Assembly: GCA_963826795.1 (NCBI GenBank)
Contig: CAWGYT010000004.1
Location: forward strand, 1-64,000
DNA: 64,000 nt
Source: CAWGYT01 sp963826795
GTDB lineage: Bacteria; Planctomycetota; Planctomycetia; Pirellulales; Pirellulaceae
Direction: 5' to 3'
The notes beneath the pieces were generated by a model. It made no database searches. It was given only the letters and a program-made list of their open reading frames with translations, and had not been told where the DNA came from. This document shows positions 23,595 through 32,430 of this stretch, piece by piece (positions within the stretch are counted from its first letter, which is position 1; the number at the start of each line of letters is the position of its first letter). Made by a program: the position numbers and the translations under genes.

Positions 23595-25660
23595 ACAAGA
23601 CGCAATCCTGTGTTTCACGCGAAGTCCTCGATCAAATCGGCCGCGACGAGATCCTCCCCAGCGAGTTGCAGTGCATCGAGGATCACGTCTCGGAGTGCGA
23701 GCACTGTCGAGATTTGTTCGCCGCCGTGACTGCCCAGCCTGACTGGACCGATGGCATTCTTCCGATTCTTCGCGAGCAACGCGACGCTACGCCTGAGATC
23801 GCCGAAGCAGAGCTGTCTTGTGGACACGATTCAGTGCTGAGTCTGTTGGGGCCGACGGACGATCCTCGCATGCTGGGAAGAGTCGGGCCCTATGAAGTGA
23901 CGGGCGTCATTGGCCGCGGCGGTATGGGAGTCGTATTGAAGGCGTTTGACGCATCACTGAACCGCTTTGTTGCGATCAAGATGATGCTCCCGCACCTGGC
24001 GACGTCCGGTGCGGCACGGAAGCGTTTCTCCCGCGAAGGACAGGCGGCCGCTGCGGTGATTGACGACCATGTGCTGCCAATCTATGGCGTGAGCGAGTGG
24101 CAAGGCGTGCCTTACCTAGTCACTCAGTATTCGAGCGGGGTGAGTCTGCAGAAGCGGATTCAGGATCAGGCGCCGCTGGATTTGAGGGAGATCCTGCGCA
24201 TCAGCCTGCAAACGGCCCGGGGGTTGGCGGCTGCCCATGCTCAAGGGCTGGTTCATCGAGACGTCAAGCCGTCGAATATTCTGCTTGATGGTACCGTCGA
24301 GCGCGCGTTGCTGACCGATTTCGGCCTCGCTCGAGCTGTCGATGACGCGAGCCTCACGCGTAGCGGCACGATCACCGGCACACCGCAGTTCATGGCACCC
24401 GAACAGGCACGCGGTGAGTCTGTCGACCAGCGCAGCGATCTGTTCAGCCTGGGCGCGGTGATCTATGCGATGTGTACCGGACATCCGCCGTTTCGCGCCG
24501 AGACCAGCTACGGAGTGCTGCGGCGGATCACCGACGAAGAGCCCCGACCCATTCGTGAAGTCAACCTTGAGATTCCGGAGTGGCTGTGTGGAATTGTCGC
24601 CAGGCTGATGGCGAAGCAGCCCAGGGCGCGTTTCGCATCGGCAAATGAAGTGGCCGAGTTACTTGAAATATGCCTTGCTCACGTCCAGCAACCAGACAGG
24701 GTGCCCTTACCTGACCAAGTGCTACCGCGACGAACGGGAAAAGCCACGTGGCTTATTGCTCCTCGAATGAAGAGGCTGGCGATCGCCGCTGCGATCTGCG
24801 TCATGGCGCTGACTGGCGGCTTTGCTCTGGTGAACAACGGGTGGGACAACCCCAGTCGTTCGACCGTTGAAGGTGGCGGACACGTCAGTCCAAAATCTCA
24901 AAGTGGTGGTCAGCCTGCTGATTCGTCGGAAGCCATCGAGCCGCTGCCCCCATCCGTCAACGACATCGACAGAGAGCTCGCTGGACTGGCCGAAAGTCTG
25001 CATCATGACTTTGCCAGGGACGGAGTACCGCCTGACCGAATCGCTGTGCGAAGTGATGACGGGAGCGAACTCATCGCCGCGCAATCGGATGGGCTGCACA
25101 TCACTCATCGTGGCAAAGCCGGATACTCCAATACTTTTGTGGAAACTTTGAAGCGTGTTCACGGCAATTTTGACGTGACGGCGTCATTTCAGAACCTGAC
25201 TATTGATCCAGGTGAAAACGGCTCTGGTGGAATATCTCTGACAGCAATTCTGGAAAACGCGAGCCACACGCACGGCACGGTTCACCGAGGCGCCACGGTT
25301 GATCACGTCGAGCCGATCTGGAACTTCATTCAGTGTGAAGTCGTTCACAGCCCCCAGCGAGACCCGGGCGTGTTGTGGCTCGGCACGACTGCCGAGGAAG
25401 CTAAATCCGGACGACTTCGACTGGCGCGTATTGGCGGGACGCTCTATTGTCTGTTCGCCACAAGCGACTCGCCGGAGTTTCGCCTGATTCACGCAGAACA
25501 GGTCGGATCAGAAGACCTCCTGTATGGCGGGATCCGGCTGATCACTCAGGTGCAATCCAACGACATCACGCGCGGCACAACGTCGGTCATCTGGAAAGAC
25601 TTAACAATTCGCGCCGAACGGATCACCGATTGGCCTGCCGCAGATTCGGCCGAGCCCTGA
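23591..25660 (+). CDS. Zinc-finger serine/threonine protein kinase
   Basis: A 689-residue protein. The N terminus has a zinc-finger-like anti-sigma motif His32-x3-Cys36-x2-Cys39. A Hanks-type kinase domain follows (about 99-370): GRGGMGVV loop at 108-115, Lys130 in VAIK, catalytic HRDVKPSN with Asp224, DFGLA at 243-247, APEQ at 269-272. A transmembrane helix (about 395-416, IAAAICVMALTGGFALV) leads to an extracytoplasmic lectin-like domain (about 465-680) related to DUF1583/LamG folds. It is translated with the sigma factor. Likely signal sensing outside, kinase inside, sigma control through the zinc finger; partner binding is inferred. Confidence 0.92.
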   Translation: MNKTQSCVSREVLDQIGRDEILPSELQCIEDHVSECEHCRDLFAAVTAQPDWTDGILPILREQRDATPEIAEAELSCGHDSVLSLLGPTDDPRMLGRVGPYEVTGVIGRGGMGVVLKAFDASLNRFVAIKMMLPHLATSGAARKRFSREGQAAAAVIDDHVLPIYGVSEWQGVPYLVTQYSSGVSLQKRIQDQAPLDLREILRISLQTARGLAAAHAQGLVHRDVKPSNILLDGTVERALLTDFGLARAVDDASLTRSGTITGTPQFMAPEQARGESVDQRSDLFSLGAVIYAMCTGHPPFRAETSYGVLRRITDEEPRPIREVNLEIPEWLCGIVARLMAKQPRARFASANEVAELLEICLAHVQQPDRVPLPDQVLPRRTGKATWLIAPRMKRLAIAAAICVMALTGGFALVNNGWDNPSRSTVEGGGHVSPKSQSGGQPADSSEAIEPLPPSVNDIDRELAGLAESLHHDFARDGVPPDRIAVRSDDGSELIAAQSDGLHITHRGKAGYSNTFVETLKRVHGNFDVTASFQNLTIDPGENGSGGISLTAILENASHTHGTVHRGATVDHVEPIWNFIQCEVVHSPQRDPGVLWLGTTAEEAKSGRLRLARIGGTLYCLFATSDSPEFRLIHAEQVGSEDLLYGGIRLITQVQSNDITRGTTSVIWKDLTIRAERITDWPAADSAEP

Positions 25661-25745
25661 GTGGAGAGGACTGTATGAACAATTCCCGGACAGCCGTTAT
25701 TCTGTTCAGTGCATTCTTTACATCTGCTCTGGGAAACACATCAAA

Positions 25746-25885
25746 ATGAAATCTTCTGTAGTCATTACTTTAGTTTTCGTCGGCGCCGCCATGATTCTTG
25801 GTCCGCTGGTCTTCTCCTACTTGTATCACGGCGAACCACCGATTCATCGAGACACCGGGATCGGATACTCCTGGGCGTGTTTCCT
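25746..25885 (+). pseudogene. 5' fragment of a membrane protein gene
   Basis: A start with signal-anchor character (MKSSVVITLVFVGAAMILGP, then YLYHGEPPIHRDTGIGYSWA). The reading frame continues but loses protein-like composition after about 25885, where foreign sequence begins. A shorter signal-like ORF (MNNSRTAVILFSAFF) precedes it at 25675. The original gene is not identified. Confidence 0.4.
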
Positions 25886-25962
25886 AGACCTCCGCCATCG
25901 CGCATACTTCTCAGAACCCCGCGTCCGTTTCGGGGCGAGTTTTCGAACAGCGCAAAAAGAAA

Positions 25963-26003
25963 GAGGAGCGAGCCCGTTGATTTGGCGTCACGGCTCGCCC
26001 CTC
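25963..26003. terminator. Inverted repeat (possible terminator or element end)
   Basis: gaggagcgagcccg and cggctcgcccctc pair around a 14-nt loop. There is no poly-T, so it may be an element end or a transcription-stop hairpin in the fragment region. Confidence 0.3.
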
Positions 26004-26019
26004 TCCAAAACAAATCGGG

Positions 26020-26370
26020 TGTTATCATCGGCTCGTTGGTCTCTCGCACTTCAGTTCTTGATGTCATCGACGCTTGGCAAGCTTCCATTTTCGCCGGTCG
26101 TTGCGGTCAGCGAACTTGTGCGCGTTGCCAAGCAAGCGGATTCAAACGTCACGAGCTGCGTCGACGACGGCTGCGGGTGATCGTGGGCGATGTGGTCCAC
26201 GTGCTGACGATTGTCATCGCGCGTTGGCGTTGCCAGTCTTGCCGGTACGTGTTTACCGATACCCCCGACTTTCGTACTCCCCTACAAACGCTACGCCAGT
26301 TGGAGTCTATTGCCGCTTGCTCGGCAGTATCTCGACGCCCGGTGCGGGCTCCAAGACCTACACCGCCTCC
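26020..26370 (+). pseudogene. DUF6431-type transposase-associated protein, broken
   Basis: A Cys-pair zinc-binding segment (RTCARCQASGFKRHELRRRR, then ARWRCQSCRYVFTDTPDFR) followed in another frame by LPYKRYASWSLLPLARQYLD, the standard continuation of DUF6431/transposase N-terminal domains. Adding a CG near 26273 (tttcgcgtactcc) joins them. The remainder of the element is missing. Confidence 0.6.
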
Positions 26371-26988
26371 GATTCTCTTAATTCCGACACCGGCTGGAGC
26401 GGTTTTCAATATGTGCAAAACTCATCGGGAACAACGTATGCCCAGGGTTCCCACGCATCAAACGTGACCTTTGACGACCCCACGGATAAGATTCGGGCTG
26501 CTGCGCAAATCTCCAGCAGCGTGCAATTGGCGAATGGACACGACTACGCTATTGCTGACGGTGGCGAAGGTGCCCTGCAGATCGCGACTGCGACGCCAAA
26601 TTTCGGTAACGGAGCGTACACGCTACTTAGCGCCCTTCGGATTGAATCGTTTGTTGCCATTCAACCCGGAACTGGCGAAGATACAGGGTGGTGCGAAGTC
26701 GCTTCGCGGAACTCGTTTTTCCGCGCGCTTTACCGCGAGAGCACCAATAAGTGGGAACGGACGTGGACGATTTACTCAGGCGGCAGTCAGCAGAATGGAA
26801 ACGATGAGATCCCAGCAACATCGGCGTGGGATACCACTAAGAACAGTGCAGAGCCAATTGCGAATGGCGCCGGATTTCCGGTTTACGCACGCGCGAGTTG
26901 TGAACAGGATTTAAGGGTCGAATCCCCTGCAACAGGTACAAAGACTATCAATATCGGGATACTGGGCGAAGTGATTCCGGAACACTGA
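26340..26988 (+). pseudogene. C-terminal part of an exported repeat-free surface protein
   Basis: Open for about 215 residues, from GSKTYTASDSLNSDTGWSGF to INIGILGEVIPEH. Composition is Ser/Thr/Asn/Gly-rich with aromatic residues, typical of planctomycete surface proteins (SSGTTYAQGSHASNVTFDDP). The start is lost upstream in the transposase fragment. Family not recognised. Confidence 0.4.
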
Positions 26989-27089
26989 AAGGGAAAAGGG
27001 AAATGCGCATCGCAATTGCTTTATCATCTGTACCTTTGCTGTCTACCGTTGTGCTCGGCCAAGTAGAGTTGGGCTATATGCTACCGTAA

Positions 27090-27525
27090 ATGGCAATTAA
27101 GTACCGATTGTCTGATGCAATCGTGTCGTCTTCCAACGCAGGGTACCTTGAATTGACCGTGGAGCAGATGGATAGGATAAAGAAGCTTCATGACGCATTT
27201 GCTACACACTACAACGAGCTTCTCGACGCGACATGGGGAATCAAGTCTGGCGCGTTCATAGACGATAACACGCCGCCCCCCATTTCAACCCCCTGAGGTA
27301 CAAGCGGACCTTCGGCAACAGGAGGATGAATTTGAGGCCGTACTTCTCTCGGAACTGTTGCCATTTCAGATTGAGCGAATCCAAAGTGCCGTTTTTCGTG
27401 AACGACTCAAGCGGGGTGGATTGCTTGCGGTTGTCATGAGTACCGACCTTCCCATGGTGAAGGAACTAGCGTTTAAACGTCAACCTCCGGCGATCATCGG
27501 TGATGACGCAACCGGCTGGTCCTGA
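27090..27525 (+). pseudogene. Hypothetical gene with frameshift
   Basis: MAIKYRLSDAIVSSSNAGYL and a helical region lead to TPPPISTP, then in another frame EVQADLRQQEDEFEAVLLSE and PPAIIGDDATGWS. Adding GC at about 27293 (ccccgctgag) gives one 145-residue protein with no family I know. An in-frame signal-like start (MRIAIALSSVPLLSTVVLG) at 27003 is separated by a TAA at 27087. Helical, possibly periplasmic. Confidence 0.45.
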
Positions 27526-27689
27526 ACCGCTGCCCAAGAGGTGACGCACCCCGCGCCATCGTGGCCCCAAGGCGTTGATTGACCTCGCCTTCATGTGGGC
27601 GGACCGGAACATGTTTCGACGCGCGACACATCCGCGTAACGTGTCGCAATTGGCCCGAAATTAAACCCGCTTGAGAATCGTGGCCAACG

Positions 27690-27866
27690 TGCAAGGTGAC
27701 CACCGTTTGCCGCGCGGGGAAACCCGGCCGCGTCTAGTTCGATGGCGATCTTCCTGAGTGGTAGGCCGCCGGTCCGTAACCGCCGCACCAACGCCAAGCC
27801 CTCTTGTTCAACCGGGTTTGGTTCCAAATGCCGTCCGTCCGCTGCCAGGCGGTATCCGTACGGCAC
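27690..27866 (-). pseudogene. Serine recombinase fragment
   Basis: VPYGYRLAADGRHLEPNPVE then QEGLALVRRLRTGGLPLRKI and AIELDAAGFPRAANGG match the Recombinase domain (linker of large serine integrases and transposon resolvases). The catalytic domain is missing on this strand. It is probably left from a former mobile element. Confidence 0.6.
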
Positions 27867-28454
27867 GTGCTGAACGCGAAAAAATGTCGTGACAACTGCA
27901 TTGACCACGCGCTTGAATCATTGCAAGAAATCCGCAGGACACTCGTTGCCAAGCAAGTTCAACTGTCCAAAGCAACGGATGGCCCGTTGTATCTACTGAT
28001 TGAGCTGATGCTTGGCGGGATTCGCCAATTCTTGACATGCACCGAAGGGTTGCGCGACCTTGGCAGCAACTCCGCGTTGATTCTCCCGTCGGACATGCGC
28101 CGCCCGCCAGAGAGCCGCAAAACCTATTTTGAGGCTCTTGAAACGCTCCGCGCTCACCTTTACCGATGCCTCGCACAAGTGTCAGTGATTGCGAACCTTG
28201 ACATCCCGAAGATTGTCGCCCACATGCGATATGATGACGAATGGCAGGTTGATGCTTACAAGCCACCTGAGGGGCGGAGTCGTTCGGATGTCTTGCCGCG
28301 CTTGCGGAAACTCGTTGTAGGCACTCTACCGGTCACCTCACCTACCGGTTCACGATGGAGAGTGGCGATAAGATTTGAACTCGCCGATCCGTTGCAAGGC
28401 ACTGCCTTGCGTTTGCGGATGATCAGCAGCCGCGAGATTAGGTCATCCGTTTGA
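27804..28454 (+). CDS. Hypothetical protein or remnant
   Basis: An open frame of 216 residues whose middle part (about residues 34-155) looks protein-like and helical: HALESLQEIRRTLVAKQVQL, DGPLYLLIELMLGGIRQFLT, and KTYFEALETLRAHLYRCLAQ. The first 30 codons overlap the opposite-strand recombinase fragment and the last 45 look like non-coding sequence, so start and stop are doubtful. No family recognised; between a decayed region and tRNA-Pro. Confidence 0.3.
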   Translation: MFNRVWFQMPSVRCQAVSVRHVLNAKKCRDNCIDHALESLQEIRRTLVAKQVQLSKATDGPLYLLIELMLGGIRQFLTCTEGLRDLGSNSALILPSDMRRPPESRKTYFEALETLRAHLYRCLAQVSVIANLDIPKIVAHMRYDDEWQVDAYKPPEGRSRSDVLPRLRKLVVGTLPVTSPTGSRWRVAIRFELADPLQGTALRLRMISSREIRSSV

Positions 28455-28503
28455 ACCGACTGAACGGCGATTGAGAACACCGTAACTCATGGTTCCTCAA
28501 CGA

Positions 28504-28540
28504 GAAACAGCTCACCGCAATCGAGTGCGACGAGCTGTTT
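28504..28540 (-). terminator. Terminator after tRNA-Pro
   Basis: aaacagctc and gagctgttt form a 9-bp stem just downstream of the tRNA on its own strand, followed by a T-rich tail (tttctcgtt). Confidence 0.5.
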
Positions 28541-28549
28541 TGAATTCAA

Positions 28550-28625
28550 GTCGGGGCGATAGGATTCGAACCTACGACTTCCTGCTCCCAAAGCAGGCGC
28601 GCTAGCCAGACTGCGCCACGCCCCG
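28550..28625 (-). tRNA. tRNA-Pro (anticodon UGG)
   Basis: Acceptor cggggcg pairs with cgccccg; D arm ggcgcag...; anticodon stem cctgc/gcagg around tttggga (anticodon tgg); T arm gtaggttcgaatcctat. The terminal CCA is not encoded. It borders the decayed accessory region, a common integration place for islands. Confidence 0.93.
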
Positions 28626-28710
28626 TCTCGCACCGTATGCTAACCGCCCTGCGCCGGCTTCGCAATTCGGGCACCGAAATTGACCCGGAATCCCACCTCC
28701 AGGTTCGCGC

Positions 28711-29835
28711 TCAGCTAGCCGGTCCGTGCCAGCTGCCCCCGGATGCTGAGCTGGCGTGTCGCGCGAGCTTTTCCTGGGCCGTTTCGGTGATCAGTCCCTG
28801 AAGTCGGTCGAATTCGTCGTTGTTTCGAAAGTGGATCACGAGCTGGCCGCGGCCTCGTGCCGTCTGGCGAATATCGACCTTCGTGCCGAGCACGATCCGC
28901 AGTTGCTGCTCAAGCGAGGCGAGATGGCTGGAACGAGGCGGCTTGCGGCGTTTTCCCAGCTTGGTTTTGGCACCCGCCAAGCCGTCGCCGTCTTCCTCAG
29001 CAATTCGCTCCTGGACCAGGCGCTCCGTCTCGCGGACACTCCAGCCTTCCCGCTGAATGCGTTGGCTGAAATCCATTTGGATCGGTTCATCGCCCAGCGG
29101 CAGGAGGGCCCGGGCATGACCCGCCGAGATCGCGCCGGACTGGAGATCTTCCTGCACCTTCGTCGGCAACTCCAGCAATCGCAACAGGTTCGCGATGGTC
29201 GAGCGATCGATTTTCAGGCGCTGGCCGAGGTCTTCCTGTGTGCATTGGTGCTGATCGAGGTACCGTCGAAAGGAGAGTGCCTTTTCGATCGCATTGAGAT
29301 CCTTGCGCTGCAGGTTTTCGACGATCGCCAGCTCGGCCACCAAGCGGTCGTCCGCCTGGCGAACCCGCGCGGGCACCTTGCTCCAACCAGCCAGGATCGC
29401 GGCCCTCAGTCGACGCTCGCCCGAAATCAACTGCCAACGCCCATTCAAGCGACGGACGAGGATCGGTTGGAGCATGTCGTGCTCCTTCAGACTCTCGGCC
29501 AGCGAAGCGATTTCCGTCTCGCTGAAGTCCCGCCGGGGCTGGAACGGGTTGTCGTCGATTTCGTAGACACTCAACAGCAGCAGATCGCCGTCCGTGGCCG
29601 CGGCGGCCTCGGACAGCGTGTGCCCCATTGGGGGCGCGGCGGGCTTGGGTTCGTGCTGGGACGTGTCCGAACTTTCCTCAGCGCCCGATTCCCGAGGGTC
29701 CTCAGCGACGCTTGTTCCCGGGTGAATTCTGGGGAGTGCCGCCGGCGCGGCCAGTGTCTGGGAGACCGAAACCGGCTCGGAATCCTCACCCAACAAGGCT
29801 GCCAGCCCCCGTCCTAGTCGCCGCTCTTTATTCAC
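28711..29835 (-). CDS. parB: Chromosome partitioning protein ParB
   Basis: A protein of 374 residues from GTG 29835 (VNKERRLGRGLAALLGED), the usual ParB opening. The ParB/CTPase domain includes DDNPFQPRRDFSETEIASLA and the GERRLRA box; the helix-turn-helix has DRSTIANLLRLLELP; the C-terminal dimer domain is conserved. It binds parS sites and loads SMC. Its GTG overlaps the end of parA. The longer open frame from 29979 would lie inside parA. Linker 25-95 is Ala/Pro/Glu-rich. Confidence 0.95.
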   Translation of the reverse strand: MNKERRLGRGLAALLGEDSEPVSVSQTLAAPAALPRIHPGTSVAEDPRESGAEESSDTSQHEPKPAAPPMGHTLSEAAAATDGDLLLLSVYEIDDNPFQPRRDFSETEIASLAESLKEHDMLQPILVRRLNGRWQLISGERRLRAAILAGWSKVPARVRQADDRLVAELAIVENLQRKDLNAIEKALSFRRYLDQHQCTQEDLGQRLKIDRSTIANLLRLLELPTKVQEDLQSGAISAGHARALLPLGDEPIQMDFSQRIQREGWSVRETERLVQERIAEEDGDGLAGAKTKLGKRRKPPRSSHLASLEQQLRIVLGTKVDIRQTARGRGQLVIHFRNNDEFDRLQGLITETAQEKLARHASSASGGSWHGPAS

Positions 29836-30574
29836 GTTCCAAGACCTCCATGCAAAGTTCGACGTATGAGCGCGCTCTGCGCGAACGAGGCGCATACTGC
29901 AGGACCGATTGCCCGTGGCTCGGGGCCTCCGAAACCGCCACATCTCGCGGCACCACCGTCTCGTAGACGACGTCGCCAAAAAAATCTCGAACTTCCGCGT
30001 CCACCTCGCGCGTCAATTCGAGCGAATGATCGTACATGGTGAGCACAATTCCCCCAAATTCCAATTGATTCCCCGCGCGCTGCATCACGCGGCGAATCAC
30101 CTCAATCATTTGCGTGAGTCCTTCCATCGCGAAGTATTCGCACTGAATCGGCATCAAGACTTCCGTCGAGCATGTCAGCGCCGTCTCGGTCAACGTGCCA
30201 AGCGATGGGGGGCAATCAATCAGAATGTAGTCGTATGTCTGGGCGTCCTCGGCAAAGAATCGCTGCAACTGCGCGAAACAAGTCGCGTCACCCCGGGCCA
30301 GTAACTCAATGTCCTCGAAACTTCGACTGCCCGGCAACAAATCCAGACGGTCTACTGTCAGCGCCTGGCGCACCAGACCCAGCGGGCCCGGTGTCGCAAA
30401 CGGATGTCGCGCCGTCGGCGTCCCGCCCAGGCCCGTCGTGGCATTGCACTGGGGATCCAGATCGACCAACAGCGTTCGCCCTCCGGCCAGGGCCAACGCG
30501 ACCGAGAGATTGATCGCCGTCGTGGTCTTTCCCACGCCTCCCTTTTGGTTGGCGATGCACATGATTCGAGCCAC
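29828..30574 (-). CDS. parA: Chromosome partitioning ATPase ParA
   Basis: A protein of 248 residues from GTG 30574, with a strong SD (gggaggagc) 5 nt upstream. The deviant Walker A is NQKGGVGKTTTAIN, A' is LVDLDPQCNATTG, and Walker B is YILIDCPPSL. It drives parS-ParB segregation by ATP-dependent DNA binding. ParA and ParB overlap by 8 nt, so they are co-translated. parS sites lie 140-420 nt upstream, next to the promoter. Confidence 0.95.
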   Translation of the reverse strand: MARIMCIANQKGGVGKTTTAINLSVALALAGGRTLLVDLDPQCNATTGLGGTPTARHPFATPGPLGLVRQALTVDRLDLLPGSRSFEDIELLARGDATCFAQLQRFFAEDAQTYDYILIDCPPSLGTLTETALTCSTEVLMPIQCEYFAMEGLTQMIEVIRRVMQRAGNQLEFGGIVLTMYDHSLELTREVDAEVRDFFGDVVYETVVPRDVAVSEAPSHGQSVLQYAPRSRRARSYVELCMEVLERE

Positions 30575-30712
30575 CTTGCTCCTCCCGTTGAGACCGACGT
30601 CAATCCGTGACGCGGGGCGGCATTGTAAGCCAGTTTGCCCGTCCGGCGGAATGGCAATGTGAAACACGCCCGGCGCACGACTTGGCAAGATGGCGAAAAA
30701 GTCAAGAAAAAA

Positions 30713-30728
30713 AGTTCCACGTGGAACA
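30713..30728. promoter_or_regulatory. parS site 1
   Basis: Palindrome gttccacgtggaac, a variant of the consensus gtttcacgtgaaac, 140 nt upstream of parA. Confidence 0.85.
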
Positions 30729-30748
30729 GGGTGACTTTTCGGGCCTCG

Positions 30749-30924
30749 GGTTGACCACAGAGGCACAGAGGGCACAGAGGGGCAGGGCTCCGCAGGGGAT
30801 GGTGGTGCAATTTTGGGGTTTTACTTCTTCCGCCACGGCGGAAGAAGTAAAACCCCAAAATTGCACCACCCGCCGCCCTCTCCCGCCCCTTCCCTCTGTG
30901 CCCTCTGTGCCTCTGTGGTCAACC
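30749..30924. repeat. Long palindromic element, copy 1
   Basis: Outer arms ggttgaccacagaggcac and gtgcctctgtggtcaacc; inner arms gcaattttggggttttactt and aagtaaaaccccaaaattgc. About 176 bp, inverted relative to copies 2 and 3. Inserted between parS sites 1 and 2; no gene. Confidence 0.8.
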
Positions 30925-30944
30925 CCAGCGCGCCAAGGAAAAAA

Positions 30945-30960
30945 AGTTTCACGTGAAACT
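30945..30960. promoter_or_regulatory. parS site 2
   Basis: Perfect consensus core gtttcacgtgaaac. Confidence 0.9.
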
Positions 30961-30982
30961 CACTAGCTTTCCTGGGTGTCGC

Positions 30983-30998
30983 ATTTTCACGTGAAACG
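30983..30998. promoter_or_regulatory. parS site 3
   Basis: ttttcacgtgaaac, one base from consensus, 24 bp from parS site 2. Confidence 0.75.
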
Positions 30999-31013
30999 GG
31001 ATGGTCGCGCGAT

Positions 31014-32330
31014 CTACTCCAGCGGATTGAAGACCAGGCCGCTGAGCAGCTTCGGGTAGAAGTAGGTGCTTTTGGCCGGCATCCGTTCGCCGTGCTCGCT
31101 GATCGCCCGAATGTGGTCGATCGTGGCCGGCATGACGAGGGCGGCCAGATTGAATTGCGGATCGCTTGCCGAGTCACCCTGGAGGGCGTCGACGACCTCC
31201 TCGACCAAGTGCACGTATTCGGGTTTGGGCAAGTCGCCGAGTCCCAGCAGGGAGTCAATGACCAGGCGATGCAGGACACTGACCCCCAATCCCTGCCAGT
31301 CGGCGCTTCGCTCGGCCGCGACGCGGCACATTGTTTCCCGACCCGATCCGGTGATTCGGGCCGTGATCCAGCGTCCGTCCTTGGCGGTGTAAAAAGCGAT
31401 TTGCCCCTGTTCGGCTTCTCGCTCCAGCTGATCCCAGATCGACTCAGCCAGATCCGGTCCTTCTCCGAAGACGTGGCATTCGAAATTGCCGCCAAGTCTT
31501 TGGCGAAGTTCGTCGGCCGTCATCGCGGGGGCACCGCGAAAGAGCCGATGGGTGGGCAGGACGATCATCCCTGGATCGCTCATGCTGACGCACATCATCA
31601 GCACATAGTTGGCCGGGTGCGTGGCCGGCAGCGGGCTCGCCTGATTCAGTTCGTCGCGATAGTTGCAGGCGGTTTCGTACCGGTGATGGCCATCCGCGAT
31701 AAACGTCGGCTTGGATTCCATCGCCGCCGCGACTCGGGCGATCACGTGCACGTCGGTAACGGGCCAAATCCGGTGCGTCACTCGCAGATGATCGACGGCC
31801 TCCAGCGGCGTCATTTCGCGAATATGATCTTCCAGGGCGTTTTGGGCCTCGTTCTCGGGATCCGGATACAGCCCGAAGATTTGGCTCAGGTTCGTGCGAC
31901 ATGCCCGCGTCAGCTTTAATCGATCTTCTTTGGCGGAGGCGTGCGTCTCTTCATGCGGGTAGATCGAGCCCTCACCGAATCGCTCCAGCTGGGTCCGGCA
32001 CATGAATCCGCGCCGAGTGTGAGGGCGCCCCTCGTATTCGAAAACCTGATGGTAAACGTACAAGGCCGGGTCCGACTCGGTCGTCAACAGCCCCTCGCTG
32101 CGCCAATTCCTGAGGAACTTTGCGGCCCGCGAGTAGCGATTCGACCTGGCGTCATCCCCCGGCTCATCTCGATTCAAGATCAGCCGGATGACATTCGCCG
32201 GGTGACGTTCGTACAACTGATCACGGAGTCGATCGTCGATCACATCGTACGGCGGGGCCACTACGTCACTCAGTGCACCGACGTGGCCCAAGTCGTAGCG
32301 GATTCCTCGAAACGCTTGAATCTGCGGCAT
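31014..32330 (-). CDS. DUF1015 family protein
   Basis: A 438-residue protein of the conserved DUF1015 family, identified by AFRGIRYD near the N terminus, VVAPPYDVIDDRLRDQLYER, and ADGHHRYETACNYRDELN in the middle. The family is widespread, soluble, predicted to bind a nucleotide or sugar-phosphate-like ligand, and often near amino-acid or SAM-cycle genes. Here it sits beside ahcY, but no experimental role is known to me. ATG start; normal length. Confidence 0.88.
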   Translation of the reverse strand: MPQIQAFRGIRYDLGHVGALSDVVAPPYDVIDDRLRDQLYERHPANVIRLILNRDEPGDDARSNRYSRAAKFLRNWRSEGLLTTESDPALYVYHQVFEYEGRPHTRRGFMCRTQLERFGEGSIYPHEETHASAKEDRLKLTRACRTNLSQIFGLYPDPENEAQNALEDHIREMTPLEAVDHLRVTHRIWPVTDVHVIARVAAAMESKPTFIADGHHRYETACNYRDELNQASPLPATHPANYVLMMCVSMSDPGMIVLPTHRLFRGAPAMTADELRQRLGGNFECHVFGEGPDLAESIWDQLEREAEQGQIAFYTAKDGRWITARITGSGRETMCRVAAERSADWQGLGVSVLHRLVIDSLLGLGDLPKPEYVHLVEEVVDALQGDSASDPQFNLAALVMPATIDHIRAISEHGERMPAKSTYFYPKLLSGLVFNPLE

Positions 32331-32430
32331 GACAATTCAGCTCGTGGGGTTCTCGAAAAGCGCAAGAAAAAGGCTCCGGTTGTTATGCCGAAGCCCCTTC
32401 GAGCTGTCAATGTGCTCAGACGGCCGCGAA

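Noticed and set aside
28358..28400. tRNA-like fragment (ggcgataagatttgaac) resembling the tRNA-Pro 3' end
   Set aside because: 17 of 19 bases resemble the T arm but stems do not pair; could be an old att remnant, not supported enough.
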